A DNA stretch of 64,000 nt, taken from the NCBI RefSeq assembly GCF_000210295.1, contig NC_026735.1:755749-819748 (forward strand). Direction: 5' to 3'. Made by a program: the position numbers and the translations under genes. Source of the stretch: Trypanosoma brucei gambiense DAL972. Its lineage: Eukaryota; Euglenozoa; Kinetoplastea; Trypanosomatida; Trypanosomatidae. This document shows positions 22,801-33,756 of this stretch, piece by piece. The number at the start of each line of letters is the position of its first letter. Position 1 is the stretch's first letter. The notes under the pieces are model-generated. The model had not been told where the DNA came from. It saw only the letters and a list, made by a program, of their open reading frames with translations, and ran no database searches.

Positions 22801-25800
22801 AGTCCGCTTCTCCCTCCAGGTTTGACTCTCTTGTTCTGATGACCAGTAAGAGTGAGCTTGCGCCACTGCGAGCAGAGGAAGAGGCTGCCGGACCACTGCC
22901 CGATGCTTCCGATGCTTTTCCTTCAGCGACAGCCGCGGTATCTAATTTGTTGCCTGCAAGGGCAATAAGGTCACGTTATTTTTCAAGTGGTGAGTGTAAC
23001 ATCACCACTAGTGGTGCTACCCCTATAGCCCTATATGGAGCGTTGTGTGACAGTGACACTGTTGTCACACGGCACCGTGTGAGGTTTAATGGGGAAAACT
23101 GGGATTTGGTTTTACAACGCAGACGTGCAGAACTGGACGACGCGTTGGATGCTGATGTGAGCGAAGCGTTGGACCTGCCTCGAGGAAGCGTTAGTGATAT
23201 TGAGTATGTACCCGACGGCCTTACTGCGTCGTTTGGTGTGCGGCATCCCGTGGCGTTCCGTAGGCGGGACATCGCGCGTTTACTTTCGAAGGGTCAGTTT
23301 GCGAATTTGTGGAAGATGTACCCACGCAGCAGAAATATTGATACTTTAGGGCCTTCGTTGTCCTCGTTGAAGGCATCGGAAAAAGCCCCGCCGAACATAG
23401 TAGGGGGGGAAGTCGTACCACCGGTCCCCAATTTTTGTCAGAGCCGTGCTAAGGTTGACGCGGCAGGACTTCCTACTGGCGCATCTGATACGGTTACTCC
23501 ATCGGACTACACCAATGGTCAACAGTCAGTTATGAAAACGGACAAGCGCGGCAGTGTTGTTGATGGAGGTGATACCATTATTACTTGCCACCGCGTAAAG
23601 CTGAGTGGAGCCAACTGGGTCGAGGTAGTTGAGACGAAACGGGCTGCATTCGACGAAGCATTCGATACCGATGTGTGTGAGGCATTGGGCTTCCCCTTGG
23701 GTTGTGTGGAGGATGTGCTGTTAGGTCCCGATGGTCATTCGGTTACGTTTGCGGTGCGCCACTCAGCCTCTTTGCAAAAGAGTGACGTCAAAAAGGTTCT
23801 TCGTCTTTGCCCATTTGCTAACACATTGCAGTTATACCATTCACGGAGAACTCTCCCTTCTTCTGAGGTTGCATCCACCGTGCTCCGAGCAACTGAAAAG
23901 GAAAAACCTGCGCCGACACCGCGAAGCCACGGTTCAGCCAAACCTTCGACCGTAAAGGTGGCGGCGTCTTGTGACCTCGAGGGAAGGGGTGCTGATGGTG
24001 ATCCAGCCTTCGTTGAAGTATTTAATGGACTGATCAGCGACGAAGATACCTTGGTAACACGCCATGGCGTACTGCTCAACGGAGAAAATTGGCTTAAATT
24101 ACATGAAAGCAAATCTGCAGCTTTTAATGACGCATTCGATGCTGATGTGTGCGAGGCGCTGGGTCTTCCATGCGGCAATGTTGAAGGTATAAAGTTGAAT
24201 CCCGACGGCCACCTAGTTACCTTCGGCGTTCGTCATCCTATTTCACAGCGGAGGGAGGATATCAACAGAGCTCTTGGAAAATGCAGATATCAGAATTTGA
24301 TGAAATTGTACAACTCCCGTTCTGCTGTTTATTCCTGTGTCGCCACATCCCCCATGCTTAGAGCAACAGAGACGGCGCGCGCGGCGTTAGCGACCCAAGA
24401 GTCGATCTCACAACCTGCGGTCTCCGAGGTAGCCAATACAACATTGGTAGGGGTGGCGAAGTCGCGCAACCTTCTGGACGGAAGCGCGGCTGCGAGTAAC
24501 TCTGCTTCTGTAGCCGGATTGCATGCTTTCCTTTCAGATCAGCCGGTTGTAACCCAGCACGGTATAAAATTCAGCGGGGCCAACTGGGCTGATGTGATTG
24601 AAGGCCGTGCAATGTTTGACGACGCGCTTGATGCTGATGTGTGTGAGGCGGTGGGTCTTCCTCGAGGGAGCGTTGAAGACATACTACTAAGCTCTGATGG
24701 ACGCTCTGTCGCCTTTGGTGTACGCCATCCTGCTTCCATAAGCAAAGGGGATATCAATCAAGCACTTGATAACTGCAGATTTGTCAACACTTTGAGGTTG
24801 TATAATATGCGTTCTGCTGTTTATTCCTGTGTCGCCAAATCCCCCATGCTTAGAGCAACAGAGACGGCGCGCGCGGCGTTAGCGACCCAAGAGTCGATCT
24901 CACAACCTGCGGTCTCCGAGGTAGCCAATACAACATTGGTAGGGGTGGCGAAGTCGCGCAACCTTCTGGACGGAAGCGCGGCTGCGAGTAACTCTGCTTC
25001 TGTAGCCGGATTGCATGCTTTCCTTTCAGATCAGCCGGTTGTAACCCAGCACGGTATAAAATTCAGCGGGGCCAACTGGGCTGATGTGATTGAAGGCCGT
25101 GCAATGTTTGACGACGCGCTTGATGCTGATGTGTGTGAGGCGGTGGGTCTTCCTCGAGGGAGCGTTGAAGACATACTACTAAGCTCTGATGGACGCTCTG
25201 TCGCCTTTGGTGTACGCCATCCTGCTTCCATAAGCAAAGGGGATATCAATCAAGCACTTGATAACTGCAGATTTGTCAACACTTTGAGGTTGTACGTCTC
25301 GCGATGCCCTCCCGTTGTTTATGAAGCCAGTCGACCACCACTAAAGGCTGCTGAGGCTGAGCAATCGTCACTAAAGGCTGCTGAAGCTAAGCGACCACCA
25401 CTAAAGGCTGCTGAGGCTGAGCAATCGTCACTAAAGGCTGCTGAAACGAAGCGACCACCACTAAAGGCTGCTGAGGCTGAGCAATCGTCACTAAAGGCTG
25501 CTGAAACGAAGCGACCACCACTAAAGGCTACTGAGGCTGAGCAATCGTCACTAAAGGCTGCTGAAACGCAGCGACCACCACTAAAGGCTACTGAGGCTGA
25601 GCAATCGTCACTAAAGGCTGCTGAAACGCAGCGACCACCACTAAAGGCTGCTGAGGTTGAGCAATCGTCACTAAAGGCTGCTGAAACGAAGCGACCACCA
25701 CTAAAGGCTGCTGAGGTTGAGCAATCGTCACTAAAGGCTGCTGAGGCTGAGCAATCGTCACTAAAGGCTGCTGAGGCTGAGCAATCGTCACTAAAGGCTG

Positions 25801-28772
25801 CTGAAACGAAGCGACCACCACTAAAGGCTGCTGAGACTAAGCGATCACCACTAAAGGCTGCTGAAACGAAGCGACCACCACTAAAAGCTACTGAGGCTAA
25901 GCGACCGCCACTAAAGGTTACTGAAGCTAGGCGTGCGCCACCAGCAAGAGCCACTGAGGTTGAGCGACCACCTCTAAAAGTGGTGGAGATTAGCTCGCCA
26001 ACGAGTTTCGTGGCGGGACCGAGGTCCGTGGGGCTCGTTAACCCCCCAAGTCTTGTGGATACAGGCATTATTGGAAGTAGCTCTGCTTCATTTGACATAC
26101 TGTATGGCTCCCTGAAAGACGAAGGGGCCGTGGTAACCGAATACCGTGCCAAGTTGAACGGGAGTCACTGGCGTGTTTTGCTGCAACACAGGTTCCTGGA
26201 GTTCGAGGAGGCCTTTTACGGTGATGTGTGTGATGCGCTGAGTCTTACGAAGGGGAGCGTGGACAACATGGAACTAGACTCTGATATGCAAGCATTTTCT
26301 TTTGGTGTGCGACATCGCAGGTCACTTGAACCGAGTGCTGTGTTACGTCAGTTGGGAGAATATCATTTTTCTAAAACTCGGGAATTTTGTGACTCACAAA
26401 AACGGTTTGGTGTCGTTGTTGATGATCATGACCAGCTCCTCACCCTAGAAATTGCTTCGAAACAGGAACTACCGGAGGCTGATGATGGTTGCGACGAAGA
26501 CTTGCGGCACTTGCAGACTTCAGGACGTAGTGATCTGCCTTCTTCGCCTTCGTCCCCACTGTGCATCAAGAAGACAAATACACGAACAATGCACTTTGGC
26601 AATACCGGTGCCGGCGCTGTACGTTTACCGAAGACCAGGAAATACGAGGCCGCTCCCGCGAACGCCACTGTGACGCAACACCGAGTTCAATTTGTCGCCG
26701 AGAACTGCGGTCATGTTGCCGATGAGACGCGGGAGAAGGTCCCCCAAGCACTGAATCTTGACGTCTGCGACGCACTGGGCATTTCTTGGAAGTGCGTGGA
26801 GGAGGTAACGCTCAGCCCTGATGGAAGACTTGTGACATTTGGTGTGCGTCATTCGCCGAAAATGAGCCGTGGCGATGTGAGGAGCGCGCTCATAGCACAC
26901 GATTTCCCATACACATGGAAAGTTTATGAACCGGATACGCTAGTTGAGTTCGAAAGCGGAGTTGAACGTACTACCGCGGAACAAAAGTCACAAGCAACCC
27001 CGAAAGCAACGAGTACATCATCCATATATTTCTCTCCTTCTTCCGTCCCACCGTTCGTGAGAGTTGCTGAGCCTCAAAATTTTGTTAAGGACAGCTTTAC
27101 TATAAGTAACACTGCCTCTTTGGAGGTGCTTCACACTGCAATCGGCGATGGCACTGTCGTAACAAAACACCGTGTCAAATTCAATGGGGACAATTGGGGT
27201 GCTGTGCTTGAGAAGAAGCGTGCAGCATTTGATGAGGCGTTTGATGCCGACGTGTGTGATGCGTTAGACCTTCCTCGGGGAAGTGTGGAGGGGATAACGT
27301 TGGGCTCAGATGGCCTCTCAATTGACTTCGGTGTGAGACACCCCGCTTCGTTGCACAAGGATGAGGTGGATCATTTTCTGTCGACCTCTGAGTTTCCTGC
27401 GATGTGGAACCTTTATGAGCCGAAGAAGAAGGTCTTGTCATCGATTGTCATGGGGGACACCGAAGAGCGTGAGACAACTTCTTTTAGTACTTCGCTGCCC
27501 CAACGCGCCTCTCCCGTCAGCGCCAAGGAGTTCCCATCTTGTTTGCACCCCGCTCCCGGGGTTGCGTCCAGCTCCGTTCCAATGGACCGCGCTGATGGTG
27601 CATCGGGTTCGGGTAATGTGTGCCACTTATACCGTGTTGGATTTGTGGGGGGTTTCTGGAGCGGCATCGTTGACAAGCGCTTTACTGCAGCAGTGGACTG
27701 CTTTATGCGTGATGCGGCTGTCGGAGAGGGTCTAGTCCCACGTAGTGTGGAGAGGGTTGTGTCGCTCGACTCTGGTAATGTCGTGTTTTCCGTCTGGATG
27801 GAGCATGCGGCTGCTCTGTCGCAGAGTGAAGTGTGCACAGCGATGGACAACGCCCCCTTTCCATCCATGTGGAAGCTATATGACGACTTGATCAATGAAG
27901 GTGTTGTCGGGCGGACCACGACGTTGCATCGCGTGGGTTTGGTGGGGTCTGAGTGGGCGCATGTGGCAAACGTTGATCTAGTCAAAGAGGTATTTATCCA
28001 GGATGTTGCAGAGGCACTTCGCCTCAGTCCTGAGGATATAAATGTTAACGAGTACACAGTTAACGATAAGCTCGTCATCGGGTTCTACGTGAGCCATTCC
28101 CACACCTTAACAGAAGTAGATATCGACGATATGTTGGCTAATGCTCCACTGTCGCGTGTGTGGGGATTATGCCCGGCCCCTGGAACAAATTCCTGGAAAG
28201 CTGCACACTGCAAGGGTTCGGCAACAAGCAACTCCGGTTCCTTTCCACATACCGAGCCCCTTCGTGGTGGCCGGTTTCGTGACCTTTCTCCAATACCCTT
28301 GTCGGGTGGGAGTCCCGCTGAAACTCCGCACGACCGACGTTCAAATTCTCAATATCGGCGGTCGTTGGGACCTCTTCAAGGCGTTGTAACCCCGCCGATG
28401 CGAAGGTATGATGGCCATAACCAGCACTCCGGCCGGTTCTATCAGGCAAATAAGCGGTCGCCGGGTCAATTCTCCCCCCCTAACCAACCAGTGGTGGATA
28501 CGAAGGGAGTACATGCCATGAGAATGTCTCCACAAAGCGGCAGGTTTAAGGCAGGGAGCGCACGGGGCGGAGGGTCGCTGATTGCCGGATCTGACCCCGT
28601 TCGCGCATCGCTTCCCCGAGTGGATCTTTTGAAGGTGGGTGAGTTGCTCGCGCTGATGCGGCGGCGACAGTTGGAAGAGGGGTCCACTCGCCTTCCACCT
28701 TTGACTGGGAGGGCACAACCCTACCCCAGTTGTGCCCCCAGTACCGTAAAGCGATATGTGGGATCGAAGTGA
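19878..28772 (+). CDS. FLAM8: FLAM8, giant repetitive flagellar-tip protein
   Basis: 2964 residues from the ATG at 19878. The reading frame also extends upstream to a TTG at 19785, which is not likely the start. The protein is built from 16 copies of a domain of about 80 residues (pattern H-R-V-K-F-N-G-x-N-W ... AFDADVCDALGLPRGSVEDV ... FGVRHP). Each copy ends near a WKLYE-like box, and copies are joined by variable Ser/Pro-rich linkers. The domain resembles the conserved domain of FAZ1. Copies 3-6 and 10-11 are nearly identical in DNA. Between copies 11 and 12 lies a tract of twenty 10-residue units. The C-terminus is basic and disordered (ending STVKRYVGSK). Size, repeat style and neighbours match T. 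brucei FLAM8, which from memory is Tb927.2.5760. FLAM8 is located at the distal tip of the flagellum. No membrane segment is seen. Copy number may differ between strains or be altered by assembly. Confidence 0.85.
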   Translation: MGEADAPSGGQESNYLPVAAVVNSGSASGSGAHRGPRHQRERSGGNENTENVPPLPKTGLTNASFVRLEDPRDTGEATSTEILSEPDDEEEHLVTYHGVKLNGDNWVDVLRGSRAVFDDALGADVCDMLALPRSSVRDVKVGADGQSVMFGVRHPFSLQKDEVNKALESCRFTSTLKLYDLQTDSGPLETDSPVLKASESAPPSLRDEESSQHGDIKGASSVKKIKPRNHNIGACSITGHSASVEVLYGAIYDEDAAVTHHRVKFNGNNWDSIVHHKGMAIREAFDTDVSNALGLPRGSVEDVTLAPDGLSMSFSVRHPASLRRKDVNKILAKCPFENTWRLYESKKSFNNSRVASFVLRSSVNAPPSLRAEEDVGVMLGDWDANPPFEFLVPATASQMTVVRPPNAASGECNINSMPDDILINTEGEGFGTVTRHEVKFEGDNWGVVHEKKRVAFDEAFDADICDTLGVPRGSVEDMVLAPDGQLVSFGVRHPTSLGKKDINKALSSCPFENTWKLYEPKKSASPSELNSPVMKATKGELAPLRAGEVVGPTPLEVGGPRDLAADGATAKTSGQPVDVETNVLTRHRVKFHGDNWGVVYEKKRVAFDEAFDADICGALGVPRGSVEDMVLAPDGQLVSFGVRHPTSLGKKDINKALSSCPFENTWKLYEPKKSASPSELNSPVMKATKGELAPLRAGEVVGPTPLEVGGPRDLAADGATAKTSGQPVDVETNVLTRHRVKFHGDNWGVVHEKKRVAFDEAFDADICGALGVPRGSVEDMVLAPDGQLVSFGVRHPASLGKKDINKALSSCPFENTWKLYEPKKSASPSELNSPVMKATKGELAPLRAGEVVGPTPLEVGGPRDLAADGATAKTSGQPVEREDGCVTSHALKLEGDNWGVVYEKKRVAFDEAFDADICDTLGVPRGSVEDMVLAPDGQLVSFGVRHPASLGKKDINKALSSCPFENTWKLYEPKKSASPSRFDSLVLMTSKSELAPLRAEEEAAGPLPDASDAFPSATAAVSNLLPARAIRSRYFSSGECNITTSGATPIALYGALCDSDTVVTRHRVRFNGENWDLVLQRRRAELDDALDADVSEALDLPRGSVSDIEYVPDGLTASFGVRHPVAFRRRDIARLLSKGQFANLWKMYPRSRNIDTLGPSLSSLKASEKAPPNIVGGEVVPPVPNFCQSRAKVDAAGLPTGASDTVTPSDYTNGQQSVMKTDKRGSVVDGGDTIITCHRVKLSGANWVEVVETKRAAFDEAFDTDVCEALGFPLGCVEDVLLGPDGHSVTFAVRHSASLQKSDVKKVLRLCPFANTLQLYHSRRTLPSSEVASTVLRATEKEKPAPTPRSHGSAKPSTVKVAASCDLEGRGADGDPAFVEVFNGLISDEDTLVTRHGVLLNGENWLKLHESKSAAFNDAFDADVCEALGLPCGNVEGIKLNPDGHLVTFGVRHPISQRREDINRALGKCRYQNLMKLYNSRSAVYSCVATSPMLRATETARAALATQESISQPAVSEVANTTLVGVAKSRNLLDGSAAASNSASVAGLHAFLSDQPVVTQHGIKFSGANWADVIEGRAMFDDALDADVCEAVGLPRGSVEDILLSSDGRSVAFGVRHPASISKGDINQALDNCRFVNTLRLYNMRSAVYSCVAKSPMLRATETARAALATQESISQPAVSEVANTTLVGVAKSRNLLDGSAAASNSASVAGLHAFLSDQPVVTQHGIKFSGANWADVIEGRAMFDDALDADVCEAVGLPRGSVEDILLSSDGRSVAFGVRHPASISKGDINQALDNCRFVNTLRLYVSRCPPVVYEASRPPLKAAEAEQSSLKAAEAKRPPLKAAEAEQSSLKAAETKRPPLKAAEAEQSSLKAAETKRPPLKATEAEQSSLKAAETQRPPLKATEAEQSSLKAAETQRPPLKAAEVEQSSLKAAETKRPPLKAAEVEQSSLKAAEAEQSSLKAAEAEQSSLKAAETKRPPLKAAETKRSPLKAAETKRPPLKATEAKRPPLKVTEARRAPPARATEVERPPLKVVEISSPTSFVAGPRSVGLVNPPSLVDTGIIGSSSASFDILYGSLKDEGAVVTEYRAKLNGSHWRVLLQHRFLEFEEAFYGDVCDALSLTKGSVDNMELDSDMQAFSFGVRHRRSLEPSAVLRQLGEYHFSKTREFCDSQKRFGVVVDDHDQLLTLEIASKQELPEADDGCDEDLRHLQTSGRSDLPSSPSSPLCIKKTNTRTMHFGNTGAGAVRLPKTRKYEAAPANATVTQHRVQFVAENCGHVADETREKVPQALNLDVCDALGISWKCVEEVTLSPDGRLVTFGVRHSPKMSRGDVRSALIAHDFPYTWKVYEPDTLVEFESGVERTTAEQKSQATPKATSTSSIYFSPSSVPPFVRVAEPQNFVKDSFTISNTASLEVLHTAIGDGTVVTKHRVKFNGDNWGAVLEKKRAAFDEAFDADVCDALDLPRGSVEGITLGSDGLSIDFGVRHPASLHKDEVDHFLSTSEFPAMWNLYEPKKKVLSSIVMGDTEERETTSFSTSLPQRASPVSAKEFPSCLHPAPGVASSSVPMDRADGASGSGNVCHLYRVGFVGGFWSGIVDKRFTAAVDCFMRDAAVGEGLVPRSVERVVSLDSGNVVFSVWMEHAAALSQSEVCTAMDNAPFPSMWKLYDDLINEGVVGRTTTLHRVGLVGSEWAHVANVDLVKEVFIQDVAEALRLSPEDINVNEYTVNDKLVIGFYVSHSHTLTEVDIDDMLANAPLSRVWGLCPAPGTNSWKAAHCKGSATSNSGSFPHTEPLRGGRFRDLSPIPLSGGSPAETPHDRRSNSQYRRSLGPLQGVVTPPMRRYDGHNQHSGRFYQANKRSPGQFSPPNQPVVDTKGVHAMRMSPQSGRFKAGSARGGGSLIAGSDPVRASLPRVDLLKVGELLALMRRRQLEEGSTRLPPLTGRAQPYPSCAPSTVKRYVGSK
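21190..22817 (+). repeat. Near-identical 453-bp tandem repeats in FLAM8
   Basis: Four successive domain copies are almost the same at DNA level, and the interior ones are spaced exactly 453 bp apart (for example 21650 and 22103). Differences are a handful of bases such as TGTGATACA against TGCGGTGCA. This indicates recent unequal exchange or gene conversion. Confidence 0.9.
24319..25302 (+). repeat. 492-bp tandem duplication in FLAM8
   Basis: Two copies with a 492-bp period (24319 and 24811) encode linker plus domain. They are virtually identical apart from a base near 24348/24840 (Thr against Lys codon) and a few bases at the copy ends. Confidence 0.92.
25341..25940 (+). repeat. Twenty 30-bp units encoding decapeptides (FLAM8)
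   Basis: Exactly 600 bp made of 30-bp units beginning CTAAAG. They encode two flavours of decapeptide, LKAAEAEQSS (acidic) and LKAAETKRPP (basic), largely alternating. The last units decay to LKATEAKRPP and LKVTEARRAP. The pattern predicts an extended charged linker splitting the domain array into 11 + 5 copies. Confidence 0.95.
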
Positions 28773-30095
28773 TGGTACCAAGGAGGAAGGGGGAAAAAAC
28801 GTAGAATCGTGTAGTTTCTGTACAAACACGCGTGGGGCACGCTAATGTATATACTGTTCCCTTTCTTCACCTGAAGCGGTTACTCTTTCTTCCTTTCTTT
28901 TTTCCTTTTCTCATGGCAAGGTGTTTTTGCCGCCGAATATATATATATATATATATTTCCCGTGTCCCCGCCTCTGAGATTTCTACCCCAACAATGCTTT
29001 GTACTCTCCTTCGGTCACTAATGCGTTTTATCGCACGCGTACTGATTTTCTGTTCTTGTCCCCCATTTTTTTTCCCCACTCTGTCGTTTGGCGTTTAGTT
29101 CTTTTTTTTTTTGTCGTTGGTTTGTTTGCGTGCTTCTTTCTTTATCCGAAAGAGTAAAATGAAGACTCGGGGGAGCGGCGGTTGCGAAACAGAAACAAGC
29201 AAGAAAGTGTGTGAGGGAAACTTATTGCCATTGGGGAAAAAGGGGGATGGCGGGAAACAATGGGTAGAGGGGTGGTAAGTTTGTGTGTTTTGTAATTACG
29301 TGCGTGTGGAGGGAACCCCATTGCTTACAAATGGGTGGATAGGTGTGTGAGTGCTGTAAACGCCTTTTTTTTTCCTTGTCTCATTACCCCTTTCCACTTT
29401 ATATATGTATATGTGTTTATATTTATATCTCTGTGTACATGCGCATGTGCATGTACACACGTGTAAATATAAATAAATAAATATAAATATAAATAAATAT
29501 ATCTCTAACTTTTTTAGTTTTAATTTGTAAACGTGGGCATATGTTTTGCTCGGTGTGCTGAACGGCGTGTGTATGCATGAACGACACTCGTGTAAAGAAA
29601 GCGGTGGTTATATAAAAATGGCATGTGTTTCAAATTAGACAAAAGGGATGAAGAGAAGAGAAAAGAGGAGAGGGAGAAGGAAGAGGAAGAGAGGTTGGGG
29701 GGCAGGGGAAGACTTGTGGGAGCAGTTGTCAACGAGATGACTTATGAAATGAATTCAACAATGTGGATTGAGAGTCAGGGAAATAGGCGCTCAGGAGATC
29801 TTTTAACACCAAAGAAAGAGGAGGTACAACACATGTGCGTGTGTATGAAGGAAGAAAACAATTGGTTCCAAAAGGTACATATAAATATATAAACGAAAAA
29901 TATATTTGTATACATATATAGACGTGTGTATACGAAAGGGAAGTGCCAGATCCTCCAGTGGCATGGGTGCACATATGAACATATTTTTACGGCTCTAAAC
30001 ATGTTGTATTGTCTTCCTTTTCGTCTGTTTCCACCGTGCCTTCAGGATATCAGATGAAATAAATAAGTCGATACACACATATGCATTTGTGTGTT

Positions 30096-30135
<40 letters not shown>

Positions 30136-31788
30136 TATATTTGTATGTATTTTTTGTTTTTCACTCCTTTTTTTAATATCCCCACTTCATCTGAAGTATC
30201 GATGTACTCCCTCTCCCTCCCCTTACCTTCAAAGCGTGTACCGCCTTAGACTCGTTTTTTAATATGAAAAATAATATATTAGTAAATATATATATATATA
30301 CTTGAAATAAGGGGGGCGACGCGTATGTAAAAATAAATGACAGAATAAAGGGAAGGTAATGTGTAGAGACCGATATGGGGGAAGTCAAAGGAAGAAAGTG
30401 TAGATATGAAAATGTGTATGAACATATATATATATATATATATATTTATTTATTTATTTATATTCTCTTCTTTTTTCCACAAAAAGAAAGGGTTTTACTT
30501 CCCCCCTTTATGTTAAAGAAGCGAACCTTCTCTTCATTTTTTTTACCTTCTATATTTTTCTTTTTCTTTCTCTTTCCAGCTACTGCCTTGCAATCTTGTG
30601 ACCACTGCGCGTTTGCAACAGGTTTGAGCAGGTGACGAATAGCGAGGCTACGGTAAGCGGGAAAAAAGAAATTAAGAAATAAAACGAACGAAAGAAAAAG
30701 GGATGCAATAAAAAAAAATATTATGAACGCTTTTATTCTCCCGAGATTTGTTGTTTTATCTACACAAACTGCGGAAACGTTGTTTGCTGTCGTTGTGTGG
30801 GCACCTTCACGAGGACGCGATGGAATATGCGGCACAGAGCCGTTTTTTTTCTCTGTTCTAAATATATAAATATTTCTTCTATTTTTCGCTCTCTTTTTTT
30901 TTTGTAAAGTTTTTTTTTTTTTACCGCGTGCGTATGTGTGTGTTGTGGGGAGGGAAAGGGGGAAATATGATGATGTGTGAAGGTAAACGGGCGGCATTTT
31001 TTTTTTTTTTCAAAACTGGATGGGAGGAACAGCGGTGGTATTGACTTCACGTCGCCAAGCATGTCTTTCGCAGTTGACAGCTTTTATCAGCTCCCCTCCG
31101 ATCTTTTTCTTTTATTTTGTTTTTCACCATACCCCACGTGTTTTGTCTCATTATCATTTCAGGTTTAGGATCACTTTTTCCGTCTTTATTTGCCGTTCTT
31201 CCATTTTTTTTTCCTAGAGAGTCCCAATTCGCAAACGCGCTGATTCACACAAATATGCACACTAGGGGTGCTTTCTTTTTTTCTTTTTAATATATATTTC
31301 AGTGCAACACTTGTCGGGTGGGATGGTTTCGTTCTTTTTCTTTTTTTTTTTCACTTCCTTTCTTGTACTTCCTCCTCTTTGTGCTGTCGGCTGATGGGCT
31401 TAAAAAAAAAAAGAAAAACAGGTTAACTTGGTTCATTGTTGGCCCATACCCATTTTCCCAAGTATACATAATTCTACAAATATATATATATATATATATA
31501 TATATGTGCATACGTCTTCGCAGCCAGTGGCATTACTATATGAATACACGTCCGCACTGCGCGGCATTATGATTGCAACTGTTCGTGGACCTCTGTTACT
31601 TTCCTTCTTTCTTTATTTTTCTTTGTTAGTTTTTCAAAAAAAAAGTCTAAAAGGAGGTACTTTCTCTTCTATTTCTTCTATTTCTTTCCTTATCTACTTT
31701 CTTTCTCTCCTTCGCTGGCTTGCTACTGGGACTGTCACGCCCGTTACAGGGGTTCCCTTTCACTCAACCTTTCGTGGAAAGGGAGAAT
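28773..31788. other. FLAM8/SBPase intergenic region, 3 kb
   Basis: Long T-rich spacer and probable 3'UTR with TA microsatellites (about 28938-28956, 30098-30132, 30284-30300, 30424-30446 and 31480-31506) and many poly-T runs. ORFs here are low-complexity (for example a Glu/Arg-rich one at 29623) and not supported. The pyrimidine tract at 31601-31715 leads to the SBPase acceptor. Confidence 0.6.
31748..31749 (+). promoter_or_regulatory. Trans-splice acceptor for SBPase
   Basis: This is the first AG after a strong pyrimidine tract (about 31661-31716). It gives a 5'UTR of about 39 nt and fixes the start at 31789 or 31792. Confidence 0.65.
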
Positions 31789-32787
31789 ATGATGCGACAA
31801 AATCTGACAAGTGACTCATTAATTACAGACACACTCCGTAAGGCCGGTGTCCCGTGTGATGTTGTTGGTATTGTGGAGACTGTTGCCGGTGCATGCCGTG
31901 CAATCGCTGCTGGGCTTCGCAATGACGGCGTGACGGCCGCCAAGAGTAAGAATAACTTTGGTGATGACGTCCTCTCCGTCGATGTAATGGCTGACAAAAT
32001 TATATCGGAGGCTCTCAACAGTTGCCAACATGTGGCTTCTTATGTTTCGGAAGAGTCCCCGTCATTGGCTTCTACCGCGCATAGCGGCAAGGCAACACAT
32101 TCAGTTTCGTACGACCCACTGGATGGTAGCAGCATCATCACCTCTAATTTTACTGTCGGTTCTATCTTTGCGGTGTGGCCTGGGAACACACCCATCGGCC
32201 TTACCGTCCGTGATATGGTGGCAAGTGTTGTTGCTGTTTATGGCCCGCGTGTGGTGCTTTTCGTGGGGCAGGAGGAGTTGGGAGTGGCAGAATTCTTCTG
32301 TGGGGCGGATGGGGAATGGAAATTGGCTAAACGCGTGTGGGCGGGAGTTTGTACGCCGCGAACTGCCACCGTGACGGCAGCGGGACGTGGTGTTAAACTG
32401 AAGGCAACGGTGTTTTCCCCCGGTAACCTTCGCGCCGCCCGCCACTTACCGTGGTATAAACAGCTGATAACTATGTATATGCAAGAAGGTGCCACATTAC
32501 GTTACACGGGTGGGATGGTGCCGGATGTGTGCCAAATCATTGTGAAGGGCGACGGCATATATATGACGCCAGCGAGTCCACAACATAAGATGAAGCTAAG
32601 GTTATTGTTTGAAGCTGCACCAATGGCGTTTCTCATTCATTGCGCGGGCGGGCGTTCAACAACGGGGTTGACGAACATGATGAATGTGCGTGTAGTGAGT
32701 ATGGAGCAAACGACGCCGATTGCCCTTGGTTGTGCACGAGATGTGGAGAGGTATGAGCGCATGTGTCGCGGGTGCAGCAAACTATAG
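31789..32787 (+). CDS. SBPase: Sedoheptulose-1,7-bisphosphatase, glycosomal (PTS1)
   Basis: 332 residues from the first of two adjacent ATGs (31789, 31792). The in-frame TTG at 31720 lies before the splice acceptor. The metal-binding motif YDPLDGSS (D109, D112) and the upstream SEESPSL match the FBPase/SBPase superfamily. The SBPase-like stretch SSIITSNFTVGSIFAVWPGN favours SBPase over FBPase. The C-terminus is CSKL, a canonical type 1 peroxisomal signal, so the enzyme should sit in glycosomes. It would convert sedoheptulose-1,7-bisphosphate to sedoheptulose-7-phosphate, feeding the non-oxidative pentose phosphate pathway. This is unusual because SBPase is otherwise mostly a Calvin-cycle enzyme. 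T. brucei has such a gene, from memory Tb927.2.5800. Substrate preference is inferred. Confidence 0.9.
   Translation: MMRQNLTSDSLITDTLRKAGVPCDVVGIVETVAGACRAIAAGLRNDGVTAAKSKNNFGDDVLSVDVMADKIISEALNSCQHVASYVSEESPSLASTAHSGKATHSVSYDPLDGSSIITSNFTVGSIFAVWPGNTPIGLTVRDMVASVVAVYGPRVVLFVGQEELGVAEFFCGADGEWKLAKRVWAGVCTPRTATVTAAGRGVKLKATVFSPGNLRAARHLPWYKQLITMYMQEGATLRYTGGMVPDVCQIIVKGDGIYMTPASPQHKMKLRLLFEAAPMAFLIHCAGGRSTTGLTNMMNVRVVSMEQTTPIALGCARDVERYERMCRGCSKL

Positions 32788-33756
<969 letters not shown>

Noticed and set aside
25319..26152. 277-codon antisense ORF over the decapeptide tract
   Set aside because: Same effect of a 30-bp repeat divisible by three; a shadow of FLAM8.
29623..29892. 89-codon Glu/Arg-rich ORF
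   Set aside because: Low-complexity purine-rich stretch in a 3'UTR-like region, with no acceptor and no motif.
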